Source: Hyphomicrobiales bacterium (lineage in GTDB: Bacteria > Pseudomonadota > Alphaproteobacteria > Rhizobiales > Rhizobiaceae). Taken from it: DNA of 64,000 nt. Below the pieces are notes generated by a model. It saw only the letters and a list, made by a program, of their open reading frames with translations, had not been told where the DNA came from and did not search any database. Both the position numbers and the translations under genes were made by a program. The stretch is from positions 84,251-148,250 of the forward strand of contig UBKJ01000012.1 in the NCBI GenBank assembly GCA_900465915.1, in the 5' to 3' direction. Positions 17,753 through 26,778 of the stretch are shown here, one piece after another; position 1 is the first letter of the stretch, and each line of letters begins with the position of its first letter.

Positions 17753-19312
17753 ATGCCCTCTTTCGACCTAGCCGCCCTCGAAGCCTATGCCCGCGCTTTA
17801 CCGGAGAAATACAAGGGGCCGGGCGGCGCGGTCGCGGTGGTGAAAGACGGCGAAGTCGTGCTGCGCCACGCCTGGGGCTTCGCAGACCTCGCCGCGCGCC
17901 GGCCGATGACGCCCGAGACGCGGATGCCGATCTGCTCGGTGACCAAGCAGTTCACCTGCGCGGCGCTTCTCGACAGCGTGGGCGAGCCGGAGGCGCTGGA
18001 GGCGGCGCTCGCCGCCTATCTCGACCGTTTCGAGGGCGAACGGCCGATCGTGCGCGACCTCTGCAACAACCAGTCGGGCCTGCGCGACTACTGGGCGCTG
18101 ACGGTGCTGTGCGGGGCCGATCCCGAGGGCGTGTTCCTGCCCGATCAGGCGCGGAGCCTGCTGCGGCGGCTGAAAACCACCCACTTCGCGCCGGGCACGC
18201 ATTATTCTTATTGCAACGGCAATTTCCGCATTCTGGCCGATCTGATCGAGAGCCATACCGGCCGCGCGCTGGCCGATCTTCTGGCGGAACGCGTCTTTAA
18301 GCCCGCCGGCATGAAGACGGCGGCGCTGATCTCCGACACGGCGGCCTTCATCGAATGCACGGGCTATGAGGGCGACACGGTGCGCGGCTTCCTGCCCGCC
18401 GTCAACCGCATCCACTGGTCGGGCGACGCGGGAATCTGCGCCTCGCTCGACGATATGATCGCCTGGGAGCGCTTCATCGACGCCACGCGCGACGACGCGG
18501 ACGGGCTCTATCGCCGGCTCAGCTGCCCGCAAACCTATCGCGACGGCGCGGACGCGCCATACGGCTTCGGGCTGAAATTCCACGAGACGGGCGGCAGGCG
18601 GCTCAGCGGCCATGGCGGCGCGCTGCGCGGCTGGCGCTGCCAGCGCTGGCATTGCGCCGAGGAACGGATTTCGACCGTCGTGCTGTTCAATTTCGAGGCC
18701 GGGGCGTCGGAGGCGGCGCTGCAATTGATGAACCTGGCGCTCGGCGTGGAGACGCCCAAGCCCGCGCGCGTCGAGGCGGAGGCCGGCTGGTTCGGCACAT
18801 GGCTCGACCGCGAGACGGGGCTGGCGCTGATCGTGGAGGAGGCCGGCCTCGGCCGCATCAAGGCGCGTTTCGGCACGGGGCCGGAGACGATGGACGTGAC
18901 CGCCGCCGGCGAAGCGCGCTCCGCTACCACGCAACTGCGCCTCGACGGCGACGCGATCCATCTGGCGCGGCCGGAAGAAAACCTGCGGCTGACGCCGACG
19001 CGCCTGACCGGCGAAGCGAAGCGCGACATTCTCGGCCGCTATCGCTCGGACGAGCTGGAGGCCGACCTCCTGCTGGTCGAGGCGGGCGGCGCGATCTACG
19101 GCGCCTTCGAGGGTTTTCTGGGCAAGAGCGATCTTTACCCGCTCTATCCGGCCGGGCCGGACCTTTGGCTTTTGCCGGTGCAGCGCTCCATGGACGCGCC
19201 GGCGCCGGGCGAGTGGAAGCTTCTGTTCCGGCGCGACGAGGCCGGCGCGGTCGACGGCGTCAAGGTCGGCTGCTGGCTCGCGCGCGGCGTCGAATATCGC
19301 AAGGTGGGGTAG
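17753..19312 (+). CDS. dap: D-aminopeptidase (serine, family S12)
   Basis: A 519-residue enzyme that removes N-terminal D-residues, especially D-Ala, from peptides and amides. It matches in length and remembered sequence the Ochrobactrum anthropi DAP. The penicillin-binding-protein-like domain has S62-V-T-K65, Y153-C-N155 and a C-terminal SGHGG triad His. Two beta-barrel domains follow (about residues 330-519) and end in the family segment [13 protein letters not shown]. There is no signal peptide, so it is cytoplasmic. It converges on the D-amino-acid transaminase gene, and alanine racemase and DadA lie nearby. Confidence 0.92.
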   Translation: MPSFDLAALEAYARALPEKYKGPGGAVAVVKDGEVVLRHAWGFADLAARRPMTPETRMPICSVTKQFTCAALLDSVGEPEALEAALAAYLDRFEGERPIVRDLCNNQSGLRDYWALTVLCGADPEGVFLPDQARSLLRRLKTTHFAPGTHYSYCNGNFRILADLIESHTGRALADLLAERVFKPAGMKTAALISDTAAFIECTGYEGDTVRGFLPAVNRIHWSGDAGICASLDDMIAWERFIDATRDDADGLYRRLSCPQTYRDGADAPYGFGLKFHETGGRRLSGHGGALRGWRCQRWHCAEERISTVVLFNFEAGASEAALQLMNLALGVETPKPARVEAEAGWFGTWLDRETGLALIVEEAGLGRIKARFGTGPETMDVTAAGEARSATTQLRLDGDAIHLARPEENLRLTPTRLTGEAKRDILGRYRSDELEADLLLVEAGGAIYGAFEGFLGKSDLYPLYPAGPDLWLLPVQRSMDAPAPGEWKLLFRRDEAGAVDGVKVGCWLARGVEYRKVG

Positions 19313-19360
19313 GAAGGCGAAGGCGGCGATTTTCCGCGCGCCTTTCCTTTGCGGTTTGGC

Positions 19361-20233
19361 CTAGATCGCGGTGCGGCGGGCGTGGTCGATATAGATGGCG
19401 CGCAGCCGCCGCGCCACCGGGCCGGGCTTGCCGTCGGCGATGGTTCTGCCGTCGATCGCGGTGATCGGCATGACGAAATTGCCGGCGCTGGAGATGAAGG
19501 CCTCGCGCGCCGCGTAGGCCTCGTCGATGGCGAAGGGGCGCTCCTCCAGCGTCATGCCGGTCTCGGCGATCAGTTGCAGCAGCGACAGCCGTGTGCAGCC
19601 GGGCAGGATGGCGTTGCTGTTGGGCCGCGTGACGATGACGCCCTCGGCGGTGACGATATAGGCCGTCGCCGCGGCGCCCTCGGTGACATGGCCGTCCTCT
19701 ACCAGCCAGGCGTCGTCGCAGCCGGCGTTCCTGGCGATCTCCTTGGCCAGCGCCTGCGGCAGCAGGCACACGGTCTTGATGTCGCGGCGCTTCCAGCGCA
19801 GGTCGGGCAGCGAGACGATTTTGAGCCCCGTCTCGACCGATGGCCGGTCGATCAGCGCGGTGGCCTGCGTGAACAGCACCAGCGACGGCTTCAGCCCTTC
19901 CGGCGCGACGAAATCGCGGTCGCGCCCGTCGCCGCGCGTGACCTGCAGGTAGATCAGGCCCTCGGTGAGATTGTTGCGGCGGATCAGCTCGCGCTCGATG
20001 GCGACGATCTCGTCCTCGACCATCGGCATCGGCACGCCGATCTCGCCGGTCGAGCGGCGCAGGCGGGCCATATGCGGGCCGCTGTCGACCAGCTTGCCGT
20101 CCAGCACGGCGGTGACTTCATAGATGCCGTCGCCGAACAGGAAGCCGCGGTCGAAGACCGAGACGCGGGCGTCGCGCGCCGCGACATAGTCGCCGTTCAC
20201 ATAGACGATGCGGTTTTCGATGTCGGCGGCCAT
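19361..20233 (-). CDS. dat: D-amino-acid transaminase
   Basis: A 290-residue fold-type IV PLP enzyme. The N-terminus VYVNGDYVAARDARVSVFDR and the lysine segment RRDIKTVCLLP (PLP Lys153) are typical of D-alanine/D-amino-acid aminotransferases rather than branched-chain ones. It would interconvert D-alanine and 2-oxoglutarate with pyruvate and D-glutamate. The start at 20233 has GGGA 8 bases upstream. It lies head-to-head in function with dap, which would supply D-Ala, but in convergent orientation. Confidence 0.9.
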   Translation of the reverse strand: MAADIENRIVYVNGDYVAARDARVSVFDRGFLFGDGIYEVTAVLDGKLVDSGPHMARLRRSTGEIGVPMPMVEDEIVAIERELIRRNNLTEGLIYLQVTRGDGRDRDFVAPEGLKPSLVLFTQATALIDRPSVETGLKIVSLPDLRWKRRDIKTVCLLPQALAKEIARNAGCDDAWLVEDGHVTEGAAATAYIVTAEGVIVTRPNSNAILPGCTRLSLLQLIAETGMTLEERPFAIDEAYAAREAFISSAGNFVMPITAIDGRTIADGKPGPVARRLRAIYIDHARRTAI

Positions 20234-20308
20234 GATGCGATCCCGAAGCGGTTGGAGGTTCGCCGTCTTTTACGGCGCCGGCGCGCGCGACGGAAGCGAA
20301 AACGAAAG

Positions 20309-20336
20309 ACGCCGCCGCAGGAGGTTGCGGCGGCGT
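20309..20336 (-). terminator. Terminator after the omega-transaminase
   Basis: Perfect 11-base arms (20309-20319 and 20326-20336) with a GGAGGT loop. On the minus strand they are followed by a T-rich run (CTTTCGTTTTCG). Confidence 0.8.
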
Positions 20337-20357
20337 GGGATCGGCCGGGCGAGGCTT

Positions 20358-21686
20358 TTAGGCCGCGCGCTTCAGCGCGTCGCCGATCACCGAGACGATG
20401 GTGTCGATCTGCTCCTTCTCCACGATCAGCGGCGGCGACAGCGCGATGACGTCGCCGGTGACGCGGATCAGCAGGCCCTTCTTGAAGCAGTCGACGAAGA
20501 CGTCATAGGCGCGCGCGCCCGGCGCGCCGTCGCGCGACGACAATTCGATCGCGCCGACGAGGCCGAGATTGCGGATGTCGATGACGTTCGGCGCGTCCTT
20601 GAGCGAATGCAGCGCCTCCTGCCAATGCTCGGCGAGGCCGGCGCCGCGGGTGAGCAGGCCTTCCTCGGCGTAGATCTCCAGCGTGGCGAGGCCGGCGGCG
20701 GAGGCGACCGGATGGCCGGAATAGGTGTAGCCGTGGAACAGCTCGATGGCGTTCTCCGGGCCGGTCATCAGGCCGTCATAGACCTTGCGGGCGGCGAAGA
20801 CGGCACCCATCGGGATCGCGCCGTTGGTGAGGCCCTTGGCCGTGGTGACGAGATCGGGCACGACGCCGAAATAATCGACCGCAAACGGCGTGCCGAGACG
20901 GCCGAAGCCGGTGATGACCTCGTCGAAGATCAGCAGGATGCCGTATTTGTCGGCCGTGGCGCGGATGCGCTCCAGATAGCCCTTGGGCGGCAGGATGACG
21001 CCGGCCGAGCCGGACATCGGCTCGACGATGACGGCGGCGATCTTCTCCGCGCCATGAAGTTGCACGAGGCGTTCGAGGTCGTCGGCGAGTTCGATCCCGT
21101 GCGCCGGCAGGCCTTTCGAGAAGGCGTTGCGGCCGATGTCGAGCGTATGGCGCAGGTGGTCGGCGGGGATCTGCGGGAAGACGCGGCGGTTGTTGACAAG
21201 GCCGCCGACGGAGATGCCGCCGAAGCCGACGCCGTGATAGCCCTTCTCGCGGCCCAGCACCATGGTGCGGGTGCCCTGGCCGATGGCGCGCTGATAGGCG
21301 ATGGCGATCTTGAGCGCCGTGTCGACCGATTCCGAGCCGGAATTGGTGAAGAAAACGCGGTCGAGCTTGGCCGCCGGGCCGCCGGGCGCGATGGCCGCCA
21401 GCTTCTCGGCGAAGTCGAAGGCGACGTTGTGGCCCATCTGGAAGGTCGGCGCGAAGTCGAGCGTCGCGAGCTGACGCTCCACGGCCTCGGTGATGCGCTT
21501 GCGGCCGTGGCCGGCGTTGCAGCACCACAGGCCGGCGGTGCCGTCGAGCACCTGGGCGCCGTCGACGTCGGTGTAATACATGCCCGACGCGCCGGCGATG
21601 AGGCGCGGCGCGGCCTTGAACTGGCGGTTCGCGGTGAACGGCATCCAGAAATTTTCGAGGCTGGGCGTGTTGGTTTTGGTCAGCAT
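20358..21686 (-). CDS. Omega-amino-acid:pyruvate transaminase (class III)
   Basis: A 442-residue class-III aminotransferase. It has LWCCNAGHGRKRI near the N-terminus, NSGSESVDTALK for phosphate binding, Asp255 in IFDEVITGFGR and the PLP lysine K284 in TTAKGLTNGA. This pattern matches beta-alanine:pyruvate transaminases, including the O. anthropi omega-transaminase. It would move the amino group from beta-alanine or other terminal amines to pyruvate, giving L-alanine. GGAG lies 7 bases before the start. It is divergent from an XRE-cupin regulator, a usual partner of amine-catabolism genes. Confidence 0.9.
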   Translation of the reverse strand: MLTKTNTPSLENFWMPFTANRQFKAAPRLIAGASGMYYTDVDGAQVLDGTAGLWCCNAGHGRKRITEAVERQLATLDFAPTFQMGHNVAFDFAEKLAAIAPGGPAAKLDRVFFTNSGSESVDTALKIAIAYQRAIGQGTRTMVLGREKGYHGVGFGGISVGGLVNNRRVFPQIPADHLRHTLDIGRNAFSKGLPAHGIELADDLERLVQLHGAEKIAAVIVEPMSGSAGVILPPKGYLERIRATADKYGILLIFDEVITGFGRLGTPFAVDYFGVVPDLVTTAKGLTNGAIPMGAVFAARKVYDGLMTGPENAIELFHGYTYSGHPVASAAGLATLEIYAEEGLLTRGAGLAEHWQEALHSLKDAPNVIDIRNLGLVGAIELSSRDGAPGARAYDVFVDCFKKGLLIRVTGDVIALSPPLIVEKEQIDTIVSVIGDALKRAA

Positions 21687-21834
21687 CGCATGTCTCCTGT
21701 TTCGTCACAGGAGGCCACGCTTCGCGAAGGGCGCCAAGTCCTTTTCTTTAAAAAATTAAGTCTTTGATTTATAATGCGTGGCGGCGTCGATTTGTGCTAT
21801 ATCGAACACAGGAAACAGGCTCGGAGGCGCGTCC
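21687..21834. promoter_or_regulatory. Divergent control region of transaminase and XRE-cupin genes
   Basis: An AT-rich stretch in GC-rich surroundings. TATAAT at 21770-21775 could be a -10 element for the XRE gene, with only a poor -35 upstream. No clean operator palindrome is obvious. Confidence 0.35.
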
Positions 21835-22383
21835 ATGAGCATCGATATCGGCGGGCGGCTGCGCTATGTGCGCATGCGCCAGAATCTGTCGCAGCGCGAA
21901 CTGGCCAAGCGGGCGGGCGTGACCAACTCCACCGTGTCGCTGATCGAGGCCAACCAGACCAATCCCTCGGTGGGGGCGCTGAAGCGCATCCTGGACGGCA
22001 TTCCCATCGGCATGGCGGAGTTTTTCGCGCTGGAGCCGGACGCGCCGCACAAGGTGTTCTACCAGGCCGACGAGCTGGTCGAGATCGGCAAGGGGCCGAT
22101 CTCCTACCGGCAGGTTGGCGACCATCTGTTTTCCCGCTCGCTGCAGATGCTGAAGGAGCGCTACGAGCCGGGCGCGGACACCGGCAAGGTGCTGTTGCAG
22201 CACGAGGGGGAGGAGGGCGGCATCGTCATTTCGGGCCGGATCGAGGTGACGGTCGGGGCCGAGCGGCGCATTCTCGGGCCGGGCGACGCCTATTATTTCT
22301 CGTCCAAGCTGCCGCACCGCTTCCGCTGCATCGGCCCGGCGGCCTGCGAGGTGGTGAGCGCCTGCACGCCGCCGAGTTTCTAG
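21835..22383 (+). CDS. XRE-family regulator with C-terminal cupin (PuuR-like)
   Basis: A 182-residue regulator. Residues about 7-62 are a Cro/CI helix-turn-helix (LRYVRMRQNLSQRELAKRAG, then SLIEANQTNPSVG). Residues about 105-175 form a single cupin barrel with GGIVISGRIEVTVG and GPGDAYYFSSKLPHRF. Relatives such as PuuR sense polyamines or amino acids and repress their catabolic genes. GGAGG lies 8 bases before the ATG at 21835. Its likely target is the divergent omega-transaminase gene. Confidence 0.9.
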   Translation: MSIDIGGRLRYVRMRQNLSQRELAKRAGVTNSTVSLIEANQTNPSVGALKRILDGIPIGMAEFFALEPDAPHKVFYQADELVEIGKGPISYRQVGDHLFSRSLQMLKERYEPGADTGKVLLQHEGEEGGIVISGRIEVTVGAERRILGPGDAYYFSSKLPHRFRCIGPAACEVVSACTPPSF

Positions 22384-22461
22384 GCCGGGGAAACTTTATA
22401 TCGTTCCGCGACGAAGGCGTGAATCGACGCGCGCTCCATGGCGGCGGTACGCCGCCACGAC

Positions 22462-23712
22462 CTATTTGTAGCGCGAGATCGCCAGGTCGTCGGCGCGGAT
22501 GTCGGGGCGGTTGCCGGAGATGAGGTCGGCCAGAAGCTTGCCCGAGCCGCAGGACATGGTCCAGCCGAGCGTGCCGTGGCCGGCGTTGATGAAGACGTTG
22601 TCGTGGCGGGTGGCGCCGATGATGGGGGTGGAATCCGGCGTCATCGGGCGCAGGCCCGACCAGAAGGTCGCGGCCTTCAAATCGCCGCCGGGGAACAGGT
22701 CGCTCACCGACAGGTCCAGCGTGGCGCGGCGCGCCGCCGGCAAGTCCTTGCTGAAGCCCGACACTTCCGCCATGCCGCCGACGCGGATGCGGTCGCCCAA
22801 TCGGGTGATCGCGATCTTGTAGCTTTCGTCCAGCACGGTCGAGACCGGCGCGCGGGATTCGTCGACGATCGGCGCGGTGATGGAATAGCCTTTCACCGGA
22901 TAGATCGGCGCGTCGAGCCCCAGCGATTTCACCATGGCCGGCGTGTAGCTGCCGAGCGCCACAACGTAATTGTCCGCCGTCAGCACGCCCTGCGACGTCT
23001 CCACGCCCGAGACCCTGCCGCCCGACAGAACCAGCGACTTGATGCTCACGCCGAAGCGGAACGTCACGCCCAGTCCCTCGCAGATTTTCGCCAGCGCATT
23101 GGTGAACTTGAAGCAGTCGCCCGTCTCGTCATGGGGCAGGCGCAGGCCGCCGACGAACTTGTCCTTAACCAGCCCCAGCGCCGGCTCCACCGCCGCGCAG
23201 CCGTCGCGATCCAGCACCTCGAAGGGCACGCCATCCTGCCGCAGCACTTCCAGGTCCTTGCCGATGCCGTCGAGCTGGTATTGCTCGCGGAAAAGCTGGA
23301 GCGTGCCCTGCATGCGCTGGTCGTATTCGATGCCGGTGTCGGCGCGAAGCTGCATCAGGCAGTCGCGGGCGTATTCGGCCACGCGCACCATGCGGCTCTT
23401 GTTGACCTTGTAGCGCGCGCCCGTGCAATTGGCGAGCATCTGCATCAGCCAGACATATTGCTTCGGGTCGGCGGTCGGGCGGATCACCAGCGGCGCGTGC
23501 TTCTGGAACAGCCATTTCAGCGCCTTCATCGGCACGCCCGGCGCGGCCCAGGGCGAGGCGTAGCCCGGCGAGACCTGACCGGCGTTGGCGAAGCTGGTCT
23601 CCAGCGCCGGGCCTTCCTCGCGGTCGACGACCGTGACCTCGTGGCCCTGTTTCGCCAGGTAATAGGCGGTGGTGACGCCGACGACGCCGCTGCCGAGAAT
23701 GATGATATGCAT
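22462..23712 (-). CDS. dadA: D-amino-acid dehydrogenase
   Basis: A 416-residue FAD enzyme that oxidises D-amino acids, mainly D-Ala, to keto acids and ammonia, feeding electrons to the respiratory chain at the inner membrane. The N-terminal [19 protein letters not shown] is the FAD dinucleotide motif. The C-terminal [14 protein letters not shown] and [16 protein letters not shown] segments are strongly diagnostic of DadA, and the length equals that of known DadA. GAGG lies 6 bases before the ATG. The alanine racemase gene ends 15 bases upstream, so racemase and dehydrogenase form one transcript. Confidence 0.95.
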   Translation of the reverse strand: MHIIILGSGVVGVTTAYYLAKQGHEVTVVDREEGPALETSFANAGQVSPGYASPWAAPGVPMKALKWLFQKHAPLVIRPTADPKQYVWLMQMLANCTGARYKVNKSRMVRVAEYARDCLMQLRADTGIEYDQRMQGTLQLFREQYQLDGIGKDLEVLRQDGVPFEVLDRDGCAAVEPALGLVKDKFVGGLRLPHDETGDCFKFTNALAKICEGLGVTFRFGVSIKSLVLSGGRVSGVETSQGVLTADNYVVALGSYTPAMVKSLGLDAPIYPVKGYSITAPIVDESRAPVSTVLDESYKIAITRLGDRIRVGGMAEVSGFSKDLPAARRATLDLSVSDLFPGGDLKAATFWSGLRPMTPDSTPIIGATRHDNVFINAGHGTLGWTMSCGSGKLLADLISGNRPDIRADDLAISRYK

Positions 23713-23727
23713 GTTCGCCTCTGTTGA

Positions 23728-24852
23728 TTATCTGTCCGCAGCGTCCACATAGACGCGGGCGTAGCGATGGCCGAGCGCGGTGAGGATTTCGTAGGGAATG
23801 GTGCCGGAATCGCGCGCCACGTCGTCCAGCGTCTGGTGCGGGCCGATCAGCTCCACCAGGCTGCCGAGCTTCAGCGTTCCCTCCGGCAGCGCCGACACGT
23901 CGAGCGTGATGGAGTCCATCGACACGCGCCCCGCCACCGGCAGGCGCGCGTCGCCGAAATAGGCCGAGCCGCGATTGCTGAGCGCGCGCAGCCAGCCGTC
24001 GGCGTAGCCGACCGCGATGGTGGCGATGCGCATCGGGCGCTCGGCGACGAAGGTTCCGCCATAGCCGACCGCCGCGCCCGGCTCGATCTCGCGCACCTGG
24101 ATGACGCGCGCCGACAGCGTCAGCACCGGCCGCACGCCGCCGCCGGCCGGGCCGACGCCGTAAAGCGCCACGCCCGGACGGGCGAGGTCGAAATGATAGC
24201 CGTGGTCGAGGAAGCTGCCGCCGGAATTGGCGAAGGCCACCGGCGCCTTGGGCAGCCGCGCCAGCGCCGCTTTCATGGCGGCGAGCTGTGCGGCGTTGGC
24301 CGGGTTCTCCGGCTCGTCGCCGCTGGCGAGATGGCTCATGACGAACTTGATTTCGATCCCGTCGAGGAGCGACGGCTCGTTCGCGAGCCGGTCCAGTTCC
24401 TTCGCCGACAGACCGAGCCGCGACATGCCGGTGTCGACCTGGAGCAGGGCGGGAAGCCTGCGGCCGAGGCTTTGGGCGAGGTTGCGCCAGTTCTCGACCT
24501 GTTCGAGCGAGTTCAGCACCGGGACGATTTTTTCGCGCGCGGCGGCGGCCTCGGTGCCGGGCTGCAGGCCGTTCAGCACATAGAGCGCGGCGTCGGCGGG
24601 CAGGAAGGGCTTGAGCGCCACGGCTTCGCCCAGATGCGCCACGAAGAAATCGCGGCAGCCGGCGGCGTAGAAGGCCGGCGCGGCCTTGTCGGCGCCGAGC
24701 CCGTAGGCGTCGGCCTTGACGACGGCCGCCGCCCGCGCCGGCGCGACGCGCGCGGCGATCGTGCGATAGTTGCGGCGGAGCGCGGCGAGGTCGATGGTCA
24801 GCACGCCGCCGGCGGCGAGATCGCGCTCTGTTTCGGTAAAATGCATCGACAT
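23728..24852 (-). CDS. dadX: Alanine racemase (catabolic, DadX-type)
   Basis: A 374-residue PLP-dependent racemase. The PLP lysine is K46 in VVKADAYGLGA. The catalytic tyrosine lies in the IAVGYADGWLRAL segment and the second-subunit motif AGRVSMDSITLDV is present. Being first in an operon with dadA and divergent from an Lrp regulator, it looks like the catabolic isoform that converts L-Ala to D-Ala for DadA. It could also serve peptidoglycan synthesis if no second alr exists. AGAGG lies 5 bases before the chosen ATG. Confidence 0.92.
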   Translation of the reverse strand: MSMHFTETERDLAAGGVLTIDLAALRRNYRTIAARVAPARAAAVVKADAYGLGADKAAPAFYAAGCRDFFVAHLGEAVALKPFLPADAALYVLNGLQPGTEAAAAREKIVPVLNSLEQVENWRNLAQSLGRRLPALLQVDTGMSRLGLSAKELDRLANEPSLLDGIEIKFVMSHLASGDEPENPANAAQLAAMKAALARLPKAPVAFANSGGSFLDHGYHFDLARPGVALYGVGPAGGGVRPVLTLSARVIQVREIEPGAAVGYGGTFVAERPMRIATIAVGYADGWLRALSNRGSAYFGDARLPVAGRVSMDSITLDVSALPEGTLKLGSLVELIGPHQTLDDVARDSGTIPYEILTALGHRYARVYVDAADR

Positions 24853-24890
24853 GTCGACCTCTCGGCTCCTCGGCGTAAGCGGATATGTTA

Positions 24891-24987
24891 GTCGAAGACT
24901 ATTCGAATGTTTTTGCTATTTGTCGTGGATTATGCTAATTATCGCATATCTTACGCATATTTCCGCTTTTGTGTCGAAGATTATTCA
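24891..24987. promoter_or_regulatory. Repeated 15-bp element in the dad divergent promoter
   Basis: GTCGAAGACTATTCG at 24891-24905 and GTCGAAGATTATTCA at 24973-24987 share 13 of 15 bases and lie 82 bases apart, close to eight helical turns. The second copy runs into the start codon of the Lrp gene. The AT-rich spacer would hold both promoters. These are candidate sites for the adjacent Lrp-type regulator. Confidence 0.5.
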
Positions 24988-25451
24988 TGGCCGCCCTGGA
25001 CAGCATAGACCGCAACATCATCCGCTGCCTGCGCCGCGACGGGCGCATGACCAACAGCCAGCTCGCGGCCCAGGTCGGCCTGTCGCAATCGGCCTGCCTG
25101 CGGCGGGTGCAGATCTTGGAGGAGAGCGGTGTCATTCGCGGCTATACGGCCATCGTCGGCGCCTCGGGCGACGACGAAAGGCTGGTCGCCATCGTGCGCA
25201 TCACGCTCGACCGGCAGACCGAGGAGTTCCTCAACCGCTTCGAGGAGGCGGTGCGCCGCCACCCGGAGGTGCAGGAATGTTATCTCATGACCGGCGACGC
25301 CGATTATATCCTGCGCGTCGAGGCGGAGAACGCCGCCGCCTACGAGATCATCCACAAGGAGATATTGTCGCGCCTGCCGGGCGTGGCGCGCATCCATTCG
25401 AGCTTCGCCATCCGGACGGTGCTTCTGTCGAAGGCGCCGTCCGGGCGCTGA
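24987..25451 (+). CDS. dadR: Lrp/AsnC-family regulator of the dad genes
   Basis: A 154-residue regulator. The N-terminal helix-turn-helix is LDSIDRNIIRCLRRDGRM, then AAQVGLSQSACLRRVQ. The RAM domain includes a YLMTGDADYILRV strand. It is divergent from the racemase/dehydrogenase operon, matching the dadR-dadAX arrangement of rhizobia and pseudomonads, where an Lrp protein activates D-alanine catabolism in the presence of alanine. The symbol rests on context. The ATG at 24987 is preceded only by a weak GAAGA and lies inside a candidate operator, suggesting autoregulation. It converges with lldD, 3 bases apart. Confidence 0.88.
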   Translation: MAALDSIDRNIIRCLRRDGRMTNSQLAAQVGLSQSACLRRVQILEESGVIRGYTAIVGASGDDERLVAIVRITLDRQTEEFLNRFEEAVRRHPEVQECYLMTGDADYILRVEAENAAAYEIIHKEILSRLPGVARIHSSFAIRTVLLSKAPSGR

Positions 25452-25454
25452 GGC

Positions 25455-26600
25455 TCAGAAGCCGACCGAGTGGATGACGGAGCGGTCGATGGCCTCGATG
25501 TCGCGCTTGCCGCATAGCGCCATGGTCACGTCCAGCTCGCGGCGGATGATCTCCAGCGCCGTCGTCACGCCGTCCTTGCCCATGGCGCCGAGACCGTAGA
25601 GGAAGGGCCGGCCGATATAGACGCCGCGCGCGCCGAGCGCGCGGGCTTTCAAGACGTCCTGGCCGGAGCGGATTCCGCCGTCCATATGCACCTCGATGCG
25701 GTCGCCCACCGCCTGCACGATCGGCTCCAGCATGGAGATCGAGGACGGCGCGCCGTCGAGCTGGCGGCCGCCATGGTTGGAGACGATGATGGCGTCGGCG
25801 CCGCTGGCGGCGGCCATCTTCGCGTCCTCGACGTCGAGAATGCCTTTCAGGATCAGCTTGCCGCCCCATTGCTCCTTGATCCAGGCGACGTCGGCCCAGT
25901 TGAGCTGCGGGTCGAACTGCTCGGCCGTCCAGGAGGAGAGCGACGACAGGTCGGTGACGTTTTTCGCGTGGCCGGCGATGTTGCGGAAGGTGCGGCGCTG
26001 GGTGCCCAGCATCTTCATGCACCAGCCGGGACGGGTCGCCATCTGCCAGATATGCTTGGGCGTGAATTTCGGCGGCGCCGACAGGCCGTTGCGCAGGTCC
26101 TTGTGGCGCTGGCCGAGGATCTGCAGGTCGAGCGTCAGCACCAGCGCCGAGCAGCCGGCGGCCTTGGCGCGGCCGATCAGGTTCATGACGAAATCCCGGT
26201 CCTTCATCACGTAGAGCTGGAACCAGAACGGCTTCCTGGTCACGCTCGCCACGTCCTCGATGGAGCAGATGCTCATGGTCGACAGGGTGAAGGGCACGCC
26301 GAAGGCCTCCGCCGCCTGCGCTGCCAGCATCTCGCCGTCGGCGTGCTGCATGCCCGTCATGCCGGTGGGGGCGATGGCGACCGGCATCGACACGTCCTCG
26401 CCGATCATGGTGCTGGCGAGCGAGCGGTTGGTCATGTCGACCAGCACGCGCTGGCGCAGCTTGATCTTCGCGAAATCGCTTTCATTGGCGCGATAGGTGG
26501 ATTCCGTCCACGCGCCCGAGTCGGCGTAGTCGAAAAACATTTTCGGAACGCGGCGGCGCGCCAGCCGTTTCAGATCGGCGATCTCAACGATATGGGGCAT
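25455..26600 (-). CDS. lldD: L-lactate dehydrogenase (FMN, respiratory)
   Basis: A 381-residue FMN-dependent alpha-hydroxy-acid dehydrogenase, the exact length of LldD. The active-site block VSNHGGRQLDG carries catalytic His276 and Arg279. The family start IADLKRLARRRVPKMFFDYADSG is present (first part quoted: IADLKRLARRRVP). The enzyme oxidises L-lactate to pyruvate at the membrane and passes electrons to quinone. AAGG lies 7 bases before the ATG at 26600, which excludes a 34-residue longer form. Confidence 0.93.
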   Translation of the reverse strand: MPHIVEIADLKRLARRRVPKMFFDYADSGAWTESTYRANESDFAKIKLRQRVLVDMTNRSLASTMIGEDVSMPVAIAPTGMTGMQHADGEMLAAQAAEAFGVPFTLSTMSICSIEDVASVTRKPFWFQLYVMKDRDFVMNLIGRAKAAGCSALVLTLDLQILGQRHKDLRNGLSAPPKFTPKHIWQMATRPGWCMKMLGTQRRTFRNIAGHAKNVTDLSSLSSWTAEQFDPQLNWADVAWIKEQWGGKLILKGILDVEDAKMAAASGADAIIVSNHGGRQLDGAPSSISMLEPIVQAVGDRIEVHMDGGIRSGQDVLKARALGARGVYIGRPFLYGLGAMGKDGVTTALEIIRRELDVTMALCGKRDIEAIDRSVIHSVGF

Positions 26601-26778
26601 GACTGAGCCTTCTGGTCTGTTTTCTTTACCACTCGCATGACGGATCGCGCGGCCGAAATCAAGCGCGACTTTTTCGATCGTTGCGGCCGCATCGTTCATC
26701 ATGTTCCAAGCCGGCGCTTTCCTTGGCGCGGCTTTGGCGGCATTGTGGACGCGAAGCGAAGCAGGGGGAATCGTTCAC

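Noticed and set aside
17753..19312. Reading the S12 enzyme as a class C beta-lactamase
   Set aside because: It is far longer, lacks a signal peptide, and matches the three-domain D-aminopeptidase with its HGG triad.
22439..22457. Hairpin between the XRE-cupin gene and dadA as a terminator
   Set aside because: Arms of 8 bases pair well but no T-run follows on either strand, so it is not listed as a terminator.
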